A stretch of DNA of 64,000 nucleotides, taken from Chamaea fasciata. Taxonomy: Eukaryota; Chordata; Aves; Passeriformes; Sylviidae. The stretch covers positions 9,348,501 to 9,412,500 of the forward strand of contig JARCOQ010000016.1 of NCBI GenBank assembly GCA_029207755.1, given 5' to 3'. Below, one piece after another: positions 36,828-48,735 of the stretch (positions are counted from its first letter, which is position 1; every line of letters starts with the position of its first letter). The notes beneath the pieces were generated by a model. The model made no database searches. It saw only the letters and a list, made by a program, of their open reading frames with translations, and was not told the origin of the DNA. The translations under genes and the position numbers were made by a program.

Positions 36828-36872
36828 GACAGGAGGAGGAGGAGGAGGAGATGGAGGAGGAGGGAGCAGGTT
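36828..36872. repeat. (GGA)n microsatellite
   Basis: A run of GGA triplets broken by GAT. Confidence 0.9.
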
Positions 36873-37064
36873 GGGTTCTTGCCCAAGGGCTTCACCCCAA
36901 AATTACGGAGGTTTTGTCACATTGTCGGGGACTTTGGCTCTGGTGTGAACTCCCCATGGGCAGCAGCTCTGACCGTGGTGGGTTTGGGGGATTATTTTTG
37001 TGATTTTTTTTATTATTTATAATTATTATCTCTTAATTATTGGTATAATTTATTTCATAATATC

Positions 37065-37145
37065 TGGAAATACTAATACTAATACTACTACTACTACTAA
37101 TAATAATAATGATGATGATGGTGATATATTAAAAATAATAATAAT
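37065..37145. repeat. AT-rich triplet repeat (ACT, AAT, GAT)
   Basis: Blocks of ACTAAT, CTA, TAA and TGA triplets in sequence. Confidence 0.88.
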
Positions 37146-38083
37146 ATCTGGAAATCTGTGTTGGGGTGTAGAAACAACAGCTTTTCCCTTTCCAGTTAAG
37201 AAAAAAAAAACCCAATTAAGGAAAAAAAAAACCCCAAAACCCCTACCCACAGTGTTGTTTATTCCTGGTTTTCGTCCAGGAACTCTGGGCATCTCCTGCC
37301 CAAACACAGAGACTGAGGCAGCAAATCTTTTGTAATCAAACAGGATTTTTTTTTTCCTGCCTTGATACCTGAATTAATTCCATTTTTAGCGCTTCTCCAT
37401 TTTTCCCACTTGCATTTTCCGTTGCCTAGAGGATTTGGATGGATATCCCGATGGGAAATGTCTCTGCCTGTGGAAAAACGGGGCTGGGATGGGATTGGCT
37501 TTAGGGTCGGAAGAATTCCATGATTTGTGTGATGTCCCCGTGGCTGGCACAGGGATGATCCGATTAGGGACGAGCGGTGGGACTCCCCAGGGCAGGACAA
37601 GCCGTTGTAAAGCCGTTGTAAAGCCGTTGTAAAGCCATTAAAGGTGTCACGCTCCTTATCTGCTTTTTTGTTTATTAGGAAAAAAAAAAAAAAAAAAAAA
37701 AAGGAAAAAAAGGGGGTGGAAAAAGAGGCTACAAATAAAGCTGTGTCACGAGATTCCCCCCGGTAATTGAGGGGCCGAAATTAATTAGCCATGGTGAATG
37801 TTCTGCTCCTCGGAAGAAGGAGCCCTTTGTGCATCCCGGGAGCTGCACATGGAATACCTGAGGGCATCCCGGGGCCTGCTCCTCCCTCTCCCGTTTTCAC
37901 ACTTCCCCATTTCCAATTCTGTCTTTTCCAATTCTTTGGAAAATTCTTTGCCTGTCCTTTCCAATTCTTTGGGAAGGGAGGATTTCCTGACAGCTCTTTT
38001 TTTTTTTTTTTTTTCAGCGTGGCTTCCCCTCCAGCTCCCTCCCAAAGGCTTGGAAGTGGTGGGTGACAAGAGTCACCCCTCCT

Positions 38084-38131
38084 GTTTTTAATTTTAATTT
38101 TAATTTTAATTTTAATTTTAATTTTAATTTC
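38084..38131. repeat. (TTTTAA)n hexanucleotide array
   Basis: Eight near-perfect AATTTT units. Confidence 0.93.
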
Positions 38132-38204
38132 GGGGTTGGTGCCCAGGTTTTGGCAGGCTCAGGTGGAGCTGGTTGCTCCCAGCACAGGGTGGGGATTTTT
38201 TGGA

Positions 38205-38281
38205 TTGTTGGGATTATCCTGTGCAGGACCAGGAGTCGGATTTGATGATCCCTCCCAGCTCAGGGGATTTTTGGATTCTGT
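38205..38281 (+). mobile_element. CR1 LINE 3' end, short
   Basis: GTCGGATTTGATGATCCCTC then CCAGCTCAGGGGATTTTTGG, the tail type with 'CCAGCTCAGG' rather than 'CCAACC'. Confidence 0.65.
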
Positions 38282-38469
38282 TTGTGCGTCTCTCATTGTG
38301 CTCCTTAATTTGGGGTTTGCTGGTTATTCCTTAGATTTGCTTTTTTTCATCAATTCCATCTTTTTTTTCTGTAAGGATTTGCACTGTCCTGCTCTTTATC
38401 CGCTGACTGAGCTCTGGCTTTTGGGAGTGCTGCTGGAGCACGTCTGGATGTCTCTGGAGTTGGCTTTTT

Positions 38470-38650
38470 TTTGCCTTTTTATTCTTTTATTCTTTTATTC
38501 TATTTTTCTATTTTTCTATTTTTCTGTTATTCTGTTATTCTATTGTTCTATTATTCTGTTATTCTATTGTTCTGTTATTCTATTATTCTATTATCTATTA
38601 TATTATTATGTTATATCGATTATATTATCTGTTATATTAATAAGAGATTT
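38470..38650. repeat. (TATTC)n and (TTATTCTA)n low-complexity tract
   Basis: A decaying array of TTATTCTATT units that ends in a TATA-rich tail. Confidence 0.88.
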
Positions 38651-39617
38651 GATTAATCTCTTCCATTTTTTATTTTTTTTTTATTTGCAACTGGACTAAG
38701 CAACTGCACTAAGTCAGGCTTAAATCCCCCAGCCAGGCCTGGCACTGGAGGCGTATTTCATAGGGCAGTAACGAGGCGAAATTCCAGGTATTCCTCTTCC
38801 CTGCAAACACGCTGTTTACTCAAGGAAATTAAAGCCAGCACCGTGCATGCTGAGGGGGCTTTTATTTGGATTTTTGTGTTTGAAAAACAACCAAAAAAAA
38901 AAACCACCAAAAAACCCCTCACGACCCTCCCAGGCCGTTAAAGTTTGTGCATGATTGATTTTGGGATTAAAAGAGCAAATTTATTTATTTATTTTAATTT
39001 TTTTTTTTTGGTTTTGCCACGTTTCAAATCATCCAGGGAGACTTTTTTTTTCCCCCCTCCCCGGGAGCAGGGATGTGCCTTCTCCCAGATTTAATTGTGG
39101 AGCCCTGGATGTGTGCAAAAGTGTTCCTGGAGGTAATTGGATGAGGGTCACTGGCTGCCCTGAGATATATGGGCGCGGTAATCAGAGAATAATTTCGACC
39201 CGGGTCGGAGTTGCCAGTAAAAGTTGTAAAAGTTAATTTTATAGGGGGCCGGGACAAAACCGTGAGCGAGAGCAGGTTCGGGGGGTTCTGGTGTATTTGC
39301 TTTGTCCCGTGACGTTTTTATGGTGTTTTATTATTATTATTTGCGTTTTAAACGCGGTTTGGGGCGGAGGGGAGGGAGGGCTGGGCTGATTAGCGGCGTG
39401 TGCAGGAGGAGGAATTCAGCACTGACAGGAGCTGCCCTGGGCACCACCAGAATTAACTTGCGGGGCTGATTTATCCCTTTTTCCCCATCGTGTTCCTCCC
39501 CTTGATTTCCAGCAAGGAGTTCAGGAGGTATTAAATAAATGGATTTTCGTATTCCTACGTGGATAAAATCTTCCAAAGCACTGTCCTGGCTGAGCCCCTG
39601 TGGGGACAGAGGCAGGG

Positions 39618-39680
39618 ATGGAATATTTAGGTTGGGAAAGATCTCCAAGATCATCGAGTGCAGCCTTGGACACGGATGGG
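39618..39680 (-). mobile_element. CR1 LINE extreme 3' end
   Basis: TTAGGTTGGGAAAGATCTCC then AAGATCATCGAGTGCAGCC. Confidence 0.65.
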
Positions 39681-39892
39681 AGCAATCCCATTTGGGGATT
39701 TTGGGATCTCTGCAGGGTTGGGGCAGTCAGTTGGTTTGGGACTTCATCAGATCCATCCCAGGAGGTCATTTCTGTGAGCCTGCCCCTAAAAATATCCCAC
39801 TGGGCATTTTCCCTTTGTATTAATGGATAGAATAGAGAAACCCACTCTCATTGCGGATGAATTTCTTCCATTTATTTTCTTCATTCAGCTGA

Positions 39893-39945
39893 AATCAGAG
39901 AATCCTGGAATGGTTTGGGATGGGAGAGAATTTTAAAGACCAGAT
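39893..39945 (-). mobile_element. CR1 LINE extreme 3' end
   Basis: AATCCTGGAATGGTTTGGGA then GAATTTTAAAGACCAG. Confidence 0.7.
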
Positions 39946-40099
39946 TTTATTTTTTTTTTACTAAAATGCGACACAAAATTATTTCTTGTAAATCCTCAGT
40001 GTGAGGACACTTCCCATTGCTGTTGAAAGTTCCCTTATCAAACATTCATGACGTGGTTCTTGGAGGAAAACGGGAAATATTGATTATTCCCAGCACCAG

Positions 40100-40375
40100 C
40101 CTGTGCAGAGCTTCTCTTCGAAAATGCTGGCCTTAATTATTCCAAGGAGGAAAAATATTTGCATTATTAAAAACATCTGCATCCAGCCGAGATTGCTCTT
40201 ATCAAGGGAAACCTTAATTGCTCCTGACTGACGAAGCGAATGTTTATTCAAACCTGCCTTTATGTTGATGATCCTGCTAATTAAGCCCTTTATTTTATTT
40301 AGACAATCACGTCTAAACAATTGGGGAGTTACAGTAGCTCCAATCGGGCTTTTATTTTCTTACCTGCTTGAAGAT
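40100..40375. promoter_or_regulatory. Candidate conserved non-coding element with POU octamer
   Basis: A unique block with a perfect ATTTGCAT octamer at 40157-40164, a CTAATTAAGCCC homeodomain core, GACAATCACGTCTAAACAAT, and CTTATCAAGGG. There is no repeat or coding signal over about 275 bp. Together with 53270 and 54715, one of the strongest regulatory candidates. Confidence 0.4.
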
Positions 40376-40589
40376 CCCACGGGGCTTGAGGGAAAGAGGG
40401 AGAGGAAGGGCTGGGTTTGAGTCCTGGGGGATTTAAAACCCCAAAGTGGTCAACTGCCAGTTCCTGTTCCTGTCTGTGACGGTTGCAGGGAGGGGAGAAA
40501 GGGTTGGTTTAGTCCTGATTTTTATTTTTTATATCCACTAAAAAGTGGATTCTGCTTCTCCTGGCCTGGCATTGCCCATTCTGGGTGTG

Positions 40590-40840
40590 GGGGATCCCAG
40601 GGAGCCCCTCTGCTCTGGGAGAGCTGGAATTGTTCACCTGGAGAAGGGAAAAGCTCCAGGGAGAGCTCAGAGCCCCTTCCAGGAGCTGAAGGAGCTCCAG
40701 GAGAGCTGGAGAGGGACTGGGGACAAGAGATGGAGGGACAGGACACAGGGAATGGCTGCTGACAGGGCTGGATGGAATTTTGGGCAGGAATTCCTGGCTG
40801 GGAGGGTGGGGAAGCCCAGAGGAGCAGGAATTCCAAACCA
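40590..40840 (+). mobile_element. CR1 LINE, mid-3' part
   Basis: Sense: GAATTGTTCACCTGGAGAAG, CAGAGCCCCTTCCAGGAGCT, GGAATGGCTGCTGACAGGG. It ends in the GGAATTCCTGGCTGGGAGGG part without the terminal tail. Confidence 0.78.
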
Positions 40841-41239
40841 GCAGTTCAGGAACAGGGATCTGTTGTTTAAATTGCATTTCCTAAACATCTTCCGGGTGTG
40901 AAATCCCTGATTTGCCTTTCCTCCTTCCTCCCTCTCTTTCCGCCCTCTCCTCGGGCTCTGTGCAGTTTCCTGGCTGTCCCCAAACGCCACAGCAAAGCCC
41001 CCAATGTGCCCAGCCTGGGGACAGGGACAGACCTTGGGTGGCCCCACGGCTTTTGGGGTTTCAGGTGGGTGACGGGGGATGTTATTCCTTGGGATTGCAG
41101 CCCCTGCTCAGAGGAGGCAGGTGGGGAAGTTTGGCACGTCCCAGCACCTTGGTTATCCCGTGGTCTGGAAGTGGAATTTGTGATTTTAATCCCGGATTTA
41201 TTTCTCAAACACAGAACTGAGGGACAAGAGAGTGGAATT

Positions 41240-41575
41240 CTGAGCATTGGAAGTGCCCAGGGAGGTTTGGAGTGCCCATCCCTGGAGGTGTCCCAGGAAT
41301 TCCTGGAGGTGGCACTCAGGGCTCCGGGCTGGGGACAAGGTGAGGATCTAATAGTCTTCTTGGAGGTCTTTTCCAATCTGAATGATTCAGGATTCCTGCA
41401 CCATCTTTTACACCCAAACCCTTCAAAAAAACCCCTCAAAACCAACCAAAACCCAACAAAGGATCCTGTACTCAGAGCTCTGGGCTGGGGACAAGGTGGG
41501 CATCGGGCACAGCTGGGGCTGGATGACCTTGGAGATCTTTTCCAACCTCAGGGATTCTGGGATTTTGTGATCTCG
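41240..41575 (+). mobile_element. Composite CR1: two 3' ends in tandem, twin of 2811-3175
   Basis: The first tail, GGAGTGCCCATCCCTGGAGG to TCCAATCTGAATGATTCAGG, is followed by the same A/C-rich linker (CCTTCAAAAAAACCCCTCAA), then the second tail from CTGTACTCAGAGCTCTGGGC to CCTCAGGGATTCTGGG. It is about 93-95 percent like the copy near 3 kb by eye. Confidence 0.87.
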
Positions 41576-42316
41576 CTCTAAAAATGGGATTTTTGCGTCA
41601 TCACCAAAGTGCTCTGCCTGCTGCTCCCCCCAAATATAATCATAATTTATGCTGTAAATATCAATAACATTTTGTCCCAGCACGGGGCAGGGATGTTTTG
41701 ACCCTTGAGGGGTTGTTGGGAAGGAAAAGCAGCTCCCTTGCCCTTCCCACCTTGTTTGTACCTGCAGGACCGGTCATTAAATTAAAAATACTCCTGTCCT
41801 TTGGGCTCCAGGCTGCTTTAGGCACCCAGAGGTTATATTTTAGAGCTGCTGTGGTCTGTGCCTGTAGAAATCGGGGTGCTCTGCCCCTGTCCCTTGGTGC
41901 CATCCCCTGTTCCTGTGTGGTCACCCTGGGGTTTGGTGGGTGGAAGCAAAATCACGGGAGCTGCACATCCCTGGAGCTGTCGTGGCCATCCCAGGGGACT
42001 GATCCCCTTGTCCTCAGCTTCCTGGCCTGGCATCTGAGCAAATAAAGTTCTTTCCAGACTCGTTCTAACCGGGTTTTATCCAAATTTAGCTGGTTCAGCT
42101 GGAACAGGAAGGTGGTGCCATCTGGGACGGGCCACGCCGAGCACGGGGTGGGGTGAAGGAAAAAAAATTCCTTTTTCCTGCTGGTTCTGCCCTGTCTGGG
42201 CTGGGAATGGGGAGTGGAGGGTGCAGGGGGGTTGTCACTGGTGCCATCCCTGCTCCATGGGGCTCCAGGGGCTCTCCCAGCGCTCCCCGTGCTGATCAAA
42301 GGGTGTTTGCTGCCCT

Positions 42317-42338
42317 GGGGACAGGGACAGGGGACAGA

Positions 42339-42369
<31 letters not shown>

Positions 42370-42526
42370 GACAGGGAGAGGGAGAGGGGACAGGGACAGG
42401 GGACAGAGACAGGGAGAGGGACAGGGACAGGGACAGGGGACAGGGACAGGGACAGGGGACAGAGACAGGAGACAGGAGACAGGAACAGAGACAGCGGCAG
42501 GGGCAGGGACAGGGCACAGGGACAGG
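42317..42526. repeat. (GGGACA)n hexanucleotide minisatellite
   Basis: About 210 bp of GGGACA with GAGACA, GGGAGA and GGGGACA variants. G-rich on the + strand. Confidence 0.94.
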
Positions 42527-42972
42527 CTGTGGAGCTGGCACAGGATGCTGGGGCTGCGTTCCCAGAGCTCCTGGATTTCCTGGCGCTGTCCCGTGCCGAG
42601 GGTAAGCCCCAGTGATCCCTCTCCCCCTGAGCCGAGCCAGCCTTGCCTCTGCCCTCCCAAAACCCAGCCCCGAGGAGGAGTTTCCTTGTTGGGTTTGCTG
42701 GGAACGTCAGGGATGAGGGATGTTCCTGCAAAGGGAAATCACCTGCCAGGGCAGCCCTGGGAATGTGCACTGGGTGTCCTGAGGGTTTTCCATTTCTCAC
42801 CTTGGGCTGGGCAGATTTTGGGGATTGCTCAGTGTTTTCCCTCTGCCTCGGGCCCGGGCTGTTTATTTCTGTCGGAAGTTCCTTAATCATCCCCAGTTTG
42901 TTCTCCTTTAAGCAGTGGATCAGGTTTGTAGAGGCTTTAAGGCAGTAGGTGCCTCTGGCTTGGCTTTGCAAA

Positions 42973-43590
42973 GAAATAAATAATCCCCTTCCAAATGAAT
43001 GAATGAATGAATGAAAAAATAAATAATCCACGTCCAGAGGAATAAATAAATAAAATAAACAAATAATCCCCATCCAAATGAATGAATGAATAGATAAATA
43101 AACAAATAAATAAATCCATGTCCAAAGGGACAAATAAATAAACAATCTAGTTCCCAAATGAATAAATAAATAAATAAACGATCCACTTCCAAAGGAATAA
43201 ACAGATAAATAAATAAATAATCTACTGCCAAATGAATGAATAACTAAATAAATAAAGAATCCATGTCCAAATAAATTATTAAATAAATAAATAATCCACA
43301 TCCAAATGAAGATCTAAGTAAATAAATAATCCACTTCCAAATGAATATTTAAATAAATATGTAAAGAACCCACATCCAAATGAGTGAATGAATAAATAAA
43401 TAAATAAAGAATCCCCTTCCAAATGAATAACTAAATAAATATATAAATAATCCGCTTCCAAATGAATGAATGAATAAATAATCCACGTCCAAAGGAATAA
43501 ATAAAGACTCCACTTCCAAATTAATAACTAAATAAATATATAAATGATCTGCTTCCAAACAAACAAACAAACAAATACATAAATGAATTT
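42973..43590. repeat. Minisatellite of about 38 bp, about 16 units, AATA-rich
   Basis: Each unit has an AATCCACTTCCAAATGAAT core and a variable number of AATA tetramers. Sixteen TCCAAA-type cores were counted. The minus strand reads as Phe-Ile-Tyr-Leu repeats, a false protein of over 400 residues. Confidence 0.93.
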
Positions 43591-44304
43591 TATTTCCCCC
43601 TGCCAGGCTTTCCAGTTTAGTTCTGCTTGTTTTACTTTTCAAACCCTCGCACACGCAGTGAGGAGCTGGAGCTGCTCAGGGCTGGCTGATCCCCTGGGTT
43701 AATTCCATCCCGTTTAATTGTTGAAAAGGGATGCACCACGAGGGCCTGGAGGTGGAGAGGTGACGTTCAAGAACGTGCTGCTCAAGAAGTGCAGGCAGAT
43801 TTTGGGGTAAAGCAAGGCTGTAGGGTCGGGGAAGATCCCATTCCCTTCTCCCTGGGTGATGGATTCTCCACACACAACTTCTACTCCAGGAATACGACCT
43901 CTGGTAAAGTGAGAGTAGTGCCAGGCTGAGGAGGAGCAGGGGAAACCTCCCAGCTTTGAAATCCCCCCGCACCCAGCCCGTGAAGGGAAAGGATTCCTTC
44001 TGGCAGCTTTGTTGTCAGCCAAAGTCCTGCTGTTCTGGGGCAAAGTGGGATGAATTTGCTCCGTTCTCCGTGTGGGATTCCTGTGTCCGGAGCCAGAGGA
44101 GAAGGGAGAGCCCTGGGATCTGTGCCTGGGATGTTCTGGGAGCAGGAGGGCTGCAGGGTGGGATTGGGAAGACCAAGAACCCCCTGGGGCAGAGTTGGTG
44201 TGGGACGTGAGGGAACGTGCAGGAAGTCGTCCTGATGTTGGGAAAAATGTGATTTATCACCTGTAGCGAGTCAGTGGCCGTTTGTGATTGATGTTCTCTC
44301 CCAG

Positions 44305-44495
44305 AAATCATGGAATGGTTTGGGTTGGAAGGGAATTTAAGGATCAGCCAGTGCCGCCTTCCACCGTCCCAGGCTGCTCCAAGCTCCATCCTTGGACACT
44401 CTCAGGGATCCAGGGGCAGCCACAGCTTCTCTGGGAATCTCTGCCAGGCCCTCCCCACCCTCCCAGTTAGGAATTCCTTCCCAAAATCCCATCAA
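44305..44495 (-). mobile_element. CR1 LINE 3' end
   Basis: Reverse-complement: ATGGAATGGTTTGGGTTGGA, CCACCGTCCCAGGCTGCTCC, GGATCCAGGGGCAGCCACAG, TAGGAATTCCTTCCCAAAAT. Confidence 0.88.
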
Positions 44496-44609
44496 TCCGC
44501 AGCCTGGGCAGGGATGTGGACAGGACAGTGAGGGCTGGGCATCCCCCACTCCCCACTTTCACTTTAATTTATTTTTATTTTATTCCCAACAAAACAATCT
44601 CCTATTCCC

Positions 44610-44720
44610 CCCCACCACAGTGCTCGGAGCCATCGGGAAACAGATTAAAACTTTTCATCAGCTCTTCGTAATAGAGGCAGATAAAGCAGGCTAATGGTCA
44701 TGTGTTGAGTTATTGAAGGG
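44610..44720. promoter_or_regulatory. Candidate conserved non-coding element
   Basis: A unique block with GGGAAACAGATTAAAACTTT, GCAGATAAAGCAGGCTAATG and TGTGTTGAGTTATTGAAGG. Confidence 0.27.
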
Positions 44721-45098
44721 AATTCAGGTAACACAAAATCACCTTTAACCCTCGGCTTCCTCGGACCTCCTGCCTCGCCATTGTTTCTGCCCGGGGTGTA
44801 AAAAACCAGAGTCCAGTTCATAAATTATTATGGAGTTCCTTAGTGCAGGGCAGCTTCGGCCGTGTTTCATTTTGGGGTGGGAGCTCGTTCTGGGCTCTGC
44901 ACGCCGTAAAGCCTGCCAGGGTTAACCCTTCTCCTGCCAGCCGGGAGCTGCCTGCAAGGGAATGATCAATGTTTATTCGTGGGAGTGATCCCTGAGGAAT
45001 TGTCGCTCTCTCTTTTTGTGAGGGCCTGAGCAGCAAGGTTTTGTTTAAAAAAATTTTAAAAATCATCCAAGTGGTCGTTTTCTTTAGAATTCACGGCG

Positions 45099-45340
45099 TT
45101 CGCCGTGATGACTTTGAGGGTTTCAGCCCAAAATTTATCGTGAAAATTTTCCACCAGTGATATTAGAAAAAGGCATTTTGGTGTGATGACTTCCAGGATT
45201 TCAGCCTAAAATTTATAGTTTAAAGTTTTCCACCAGTGATATAAGAAAAAGGTATTTTGGTGTGATGACTTTGAGGATTTCAGCCTAAAATTAAAAGTTT
45301 TCCACCACTGATATAAGAAAACGGCATTTTGGTGTTCATG
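45099..45340. repeat. Tandem repeat of about 77 bp, three units
   Basis: Each unit has GTGATGACTTTGAGGATTTC, AGCCTAAAATTTATAG, and TTTTCCACCAGTGATATAAG. The third unit is shorter, missing the TTTATAGTTT part. Confidence 0.92.
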
Positions 45341-45579
45341 ACGTGGGAGAGCTGCACTTCAGGCAGCTGAAGTGTGGTCCCACTCCTTAAATCCCATTAA
45401 AATTATCCCTCTCCACCTTTTCCTCCATCCAGAGAGAATCCACGGGCCCTCCTGCCCATCCGACCCCCAGGGGGTTTCCCAAATTTGCCACTTCGTTCCC
45501 AACCCTTGGGAATGTTGTTACTAACACAAAGCAGTGGTCAGCTCCATTTTTCCCTAAATATAGGAGGGAATTGCTGGCT

Positions 45580-45700
45580 GCGCTGAACTAAAGACATTTT
45601 TGTGGCCGGCTCTGTTCAGGAGTTTTATTTCCCGGCGTGTTAATTTGATTTTAATGAATGCATGGACTTGGAAATATGTTAATCACTAATGGAGAGGTTC
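45580..45700. promoter_or_regulatory. Candidate conserved non-coding element
   Basis: A unique block with TGTTAATTTGATTTTAATGA, ATGCATGG and ATATGTTAATCACTAATGG, a set of homeodomain-like cores. Confidence 0.28.
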
Positions 45701-45921
45701 CAGCAGCTCTCATTTGGGGCTGGGGCACCCTTGGAAGGCACTGAGCTGCCTGTGTGGGCGAGGAGCTGCCTTTTGGAGTATTTCAGGGACGGCATGAAGT
45801 CTCCGAGGTGTTGCGTGTGGCTGGCTAGAGATGGAATTCAATCCCAGAAAATCGCTGAGGGGTTATCCAGGGAGAGTTTGAAAACCCAAACTTCCTACGA
45901 GTTTTGTTCTGTCGCTCCCCA

Positions 45922-46020
45922 AAATCACTGAATCCCAGAATCCAAGATCATCAATCCAGCATTTGGAACCTTGAGCATCACCCAGGGCACGGAGTGCCAC
46001 GTGCTGTCCTCTCCTGAGGG
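45922..46020 (-). mobile_element. CR1 LINE 3' end, diverged
   Basis: AATCCCAGAATCCAAGATCA, then GGGCACGGAGTGCCACGTGC. Weak but correct order. Confidence 0.55.
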
Positions 46021-47019
46021 ACCAGCCCGTGGCTATATTTGGGCTGAGTGCTTTTTTTTTATGGAATAGTTGGATGCTGAAGTCTTTACTTTTCCCTGCT
46101 GCGTTCCTGGAGCTGTGGGACATCTCCCACTGGCATGTGGCTTCCAGCAGGGGCTGGACCCAGTGACCACTTGGACATGCTGGGTGTGACTGGAATAAAC
46201 CCCATCTCCCTCCGTCAGAAAATCCCATGTGCTGGGAGACTCGGTGAAAATTCAAATTTCAGGGTTTTAAAAAAAGGTAAATCTGTAATAGAAATCTCTC
46301 CATGTATTTTTTTTGTTCCCAGCAGCTGTCTCCTTCTCAGCACTGAGTTAGAAGGGCTCCAAACCCTGCCTTTTCCCATTATCCTTCGGGATAATGCCTG
46401 CAGTTGGAGCTTCCGGTGCCATCCCGTAACAAAGTGACACCAGGGGTTGATTGTAAGGGAAACGTCAAATGATTTGCAGTAGAAATGGTGTGAGACGTCC
46501 TTGTGGGGGGGACAGTGGAGGTGGTGAACCAAGAGATGGGGACACCCCTCTTCAAATTCCTGATTTGATGTTGTGTTTTAGGGTCAGCCCTTTTTTTTAT
46601 TATTCCTTCCCTCTCACAAGCCTTTCTGATCCCTCCCTTCCTTGCCATTTTCACATGGCTCTGTCCCAGACATGGGCAAGCCAAAAACACAGGGAATTTT
46701 TGGTGTGCAGACACATTTGGGATGAGCAGACAGCAGCTCGCAGCACCTCTCACCTCCTTGTTTGCTCTCTGGGCTGCCACCACCGGAATAACCCATAAAT
46801 CATTCGGCAAAAAATCGTCAAAAATTGATGTCTGTGCACATCCCTGTGTCCATCCAGCTTCATCCTGACCCCACATCTGAATTTTTAAACCCTGGGATGG
46901 GCAGGACAGGCCCGTGGAGGTGGCCCCGTCCCAGGTTCCTGGCGGCCGGCGGCGCTCGCTCCATCCCGCCCTGGGTTTGAGCACAGCCCCGGCTGCCTTT
47001 AATAACCGCTCCTTCAGCA

Positions 47020-47240
47020 CAGCGAGGTGCAGAAAGTAATTTGTCCCCTTGCCAAGGAGCAGGGAAGAATGGGCATTTTGTTCCCGGTGATTTTACCTGG
47101 CCGGGTTGTGCGGGGAGAGCGCGACTTTGTGCTACCGTTGCCCCCGCGCGCTGTGTTGATTTATTGAAATTGGAGCCCGCGGGGGCAGTCCTGAGGTACC
47201 TCCTGACATGGAATTTCTAGGAGAAATATACAATTGGCTT
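47020..47240. promoter_or_regulatory. Candidate conserved non-coding element, CpG-containing
   Basis: A unique block with AGCGCGACTTTGTGCTACCG, GATTTATTGAAATTGGAGCC and ACATGGAATTTCTAGGAG. It retains several CpG sites, unusual for old intron sequence. Confidence 0.28.
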
Positions 47241-47564
47241 GGTTATTATTTTTTTCCCCTCCTCCCTCCGCTTGGGCGCCTTTCCAGCTTTTGCACTAAG
47301 GAACAAGATTTTAAATTAGCCTTGAATTTTAACACGGTGCAGCTTGGCCTCGCTGTTCCCAGGGTTTTATTGTGGAGCTTCTGACGTTGTGTCCTGGTTT
47401 CATCTCCATCACCTGCCCTGAAATGCAGAGTTTCTTCTCTTTTCTCCGTTTTTTGAAAATTTTTATTTATTTTTTTTAATTTTTATTTTTAGAGGAAGGA
47501 ATTGAAAAGAGGCTGTGGGTCATTGCCCTGGTTTAAATGTCATCATCCCCCTTCCCCGTGTGCC

Positions 47565-47725
47565 TGCAGAGAGGTTGTGGAATCTCCCTCGCTGGAGATA
47601 CTCCAGAGCTGTCCGGGCACAATCCCGTGCTCTGGGATGACCCTGCTGGAGCAGGGAGGTGGGAGAAGATTCCCAGTGTGGGCCCTTCCAGCCTGACCCC
47701 TCCAGGGATTCTCTGACTTCCCAGG
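47565..47725 (+). mobile_element. CR1 LINE 3' end, different subfamily
   Basis: Sense: GGAGATACTCCAGAGCTGTC, GATGACCCTGCTGGAGCAGG, then TTCCAGCCTGACCCCTCCAG and GGGATTCTCTGA. The 'GAGATACTCCA' and 'ACCCTGCTGGAGCAGG' blocks mark an older CR1 type than its neighbours. Confidence 0.78.
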
Positions 47726-48514
47726 TGTTCACATCCAGGCAAACAATCATCTTGGGAGGGGAGTTCCCAGTGGAGCCAAAAAAAGGGATGAGGAAACCAC
47801 AGGGAAGGGATGGCTGGAGATGCGGTGCTGCGTATCCATGTCCACGATCTGTAAAAAGAGTCCATTCCCTGTCAGCAACTCCAGGTAATTCTTTTCCTCT
47901 CAAGCAGTATTAAAATCTGAGTAGAAATCCTTTTCTTCATTAATATTGCCAGCATTTATCTATTTTTATCATGTTTCTTTTAGAGCAGAAAAAATCAGAA
48001 TTAGTATTTTGTGCTGATACTTCCAGAGGCTTTTTTGCATCTCCTTACTGGACATTTAGGCTGCTTCTCCTCCTGTTTTGATTTATTTCCTGGGCAGGTT
48101 TTAGGAAAAGCTCTCTCTGGGTGAGAACTCTGCAAACCCAGAGGTTTGAGAACAAGCCTGGAAACTTTTCCCCTTCACAAATTCCCACCAAATGGAGTTG
48201 GGATTTGGGCGTCAATTTTTCCACGCGCTTCACCATTAACGGGTTTCTGTTAATTATTGTCCCTCATCGTTATTAACAGCATCTTTGATGGTCCAGTTAG
48301 AGACTTCTAACTAAGGTAAAGCACTTCCACAGGCTGATGTTCCTCCATGGAAAACAAAGCTGCCCCTTGCCACGTGTGGTAAATTCAGGGAAACACCGCG
48401 ATGCTCGGTGGCCGCCAGATCGGGCTGGGCACGGCCGCGTTTTATCACCTGAGCGTGATAAGAGGCAAATTTAGGGAGCAGAAGTAGGGCCAGGAGCTGG
48501 GGCTGCTGCTGTGC

Positions 48515-48549
48515 AGCTCAGCTCAGCTCAGCTCAGCTCAGCTCAGCTC
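48515..48549. repeat. (AGCTC)n pentanucleotide array
   Basis: Seven AGCTC units in a row. Confidence 0.93.
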
Positions 48550-48594
48550 CCTCGTCGTCAGATCCGTGGCACGAAGCCGCCTTCCCTCTCCGGC

Positions 48595-48735
48595 GGGAGC
48601 GGCTCCCGGGTAATGCTGTGCAGCTGGACTGACAGAATGTGATTGCTCATCAGTTTGCTTGATGACTTAATCTGGGGCTGATTAGCATCTTGGAGCCTGT
48701 CCAGGAGATCAGAAATGATGCAGAGCTCTGCTGCG
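48595..48735. promoter_or_regulatory. Candidate conserved non-coding element
   Basis: A unique block: GAATGTGATTGCTCATCAGT, TTGCTTGATGACTTAATCTG, GGCTGATTAGCATCTTGGAG. No repeat signature; regularly spaced TGAT/TGAC half sites. Confidence 0.33.

Noticed and set aside
41952..43301. Minus-strand open frame of 449 codons, Phe-Ile-Tyr-Leu rich
   Set aside because: It is the translation of the AATA-rich and GGGACA arrays; no domain, and the composition is pure repeat.
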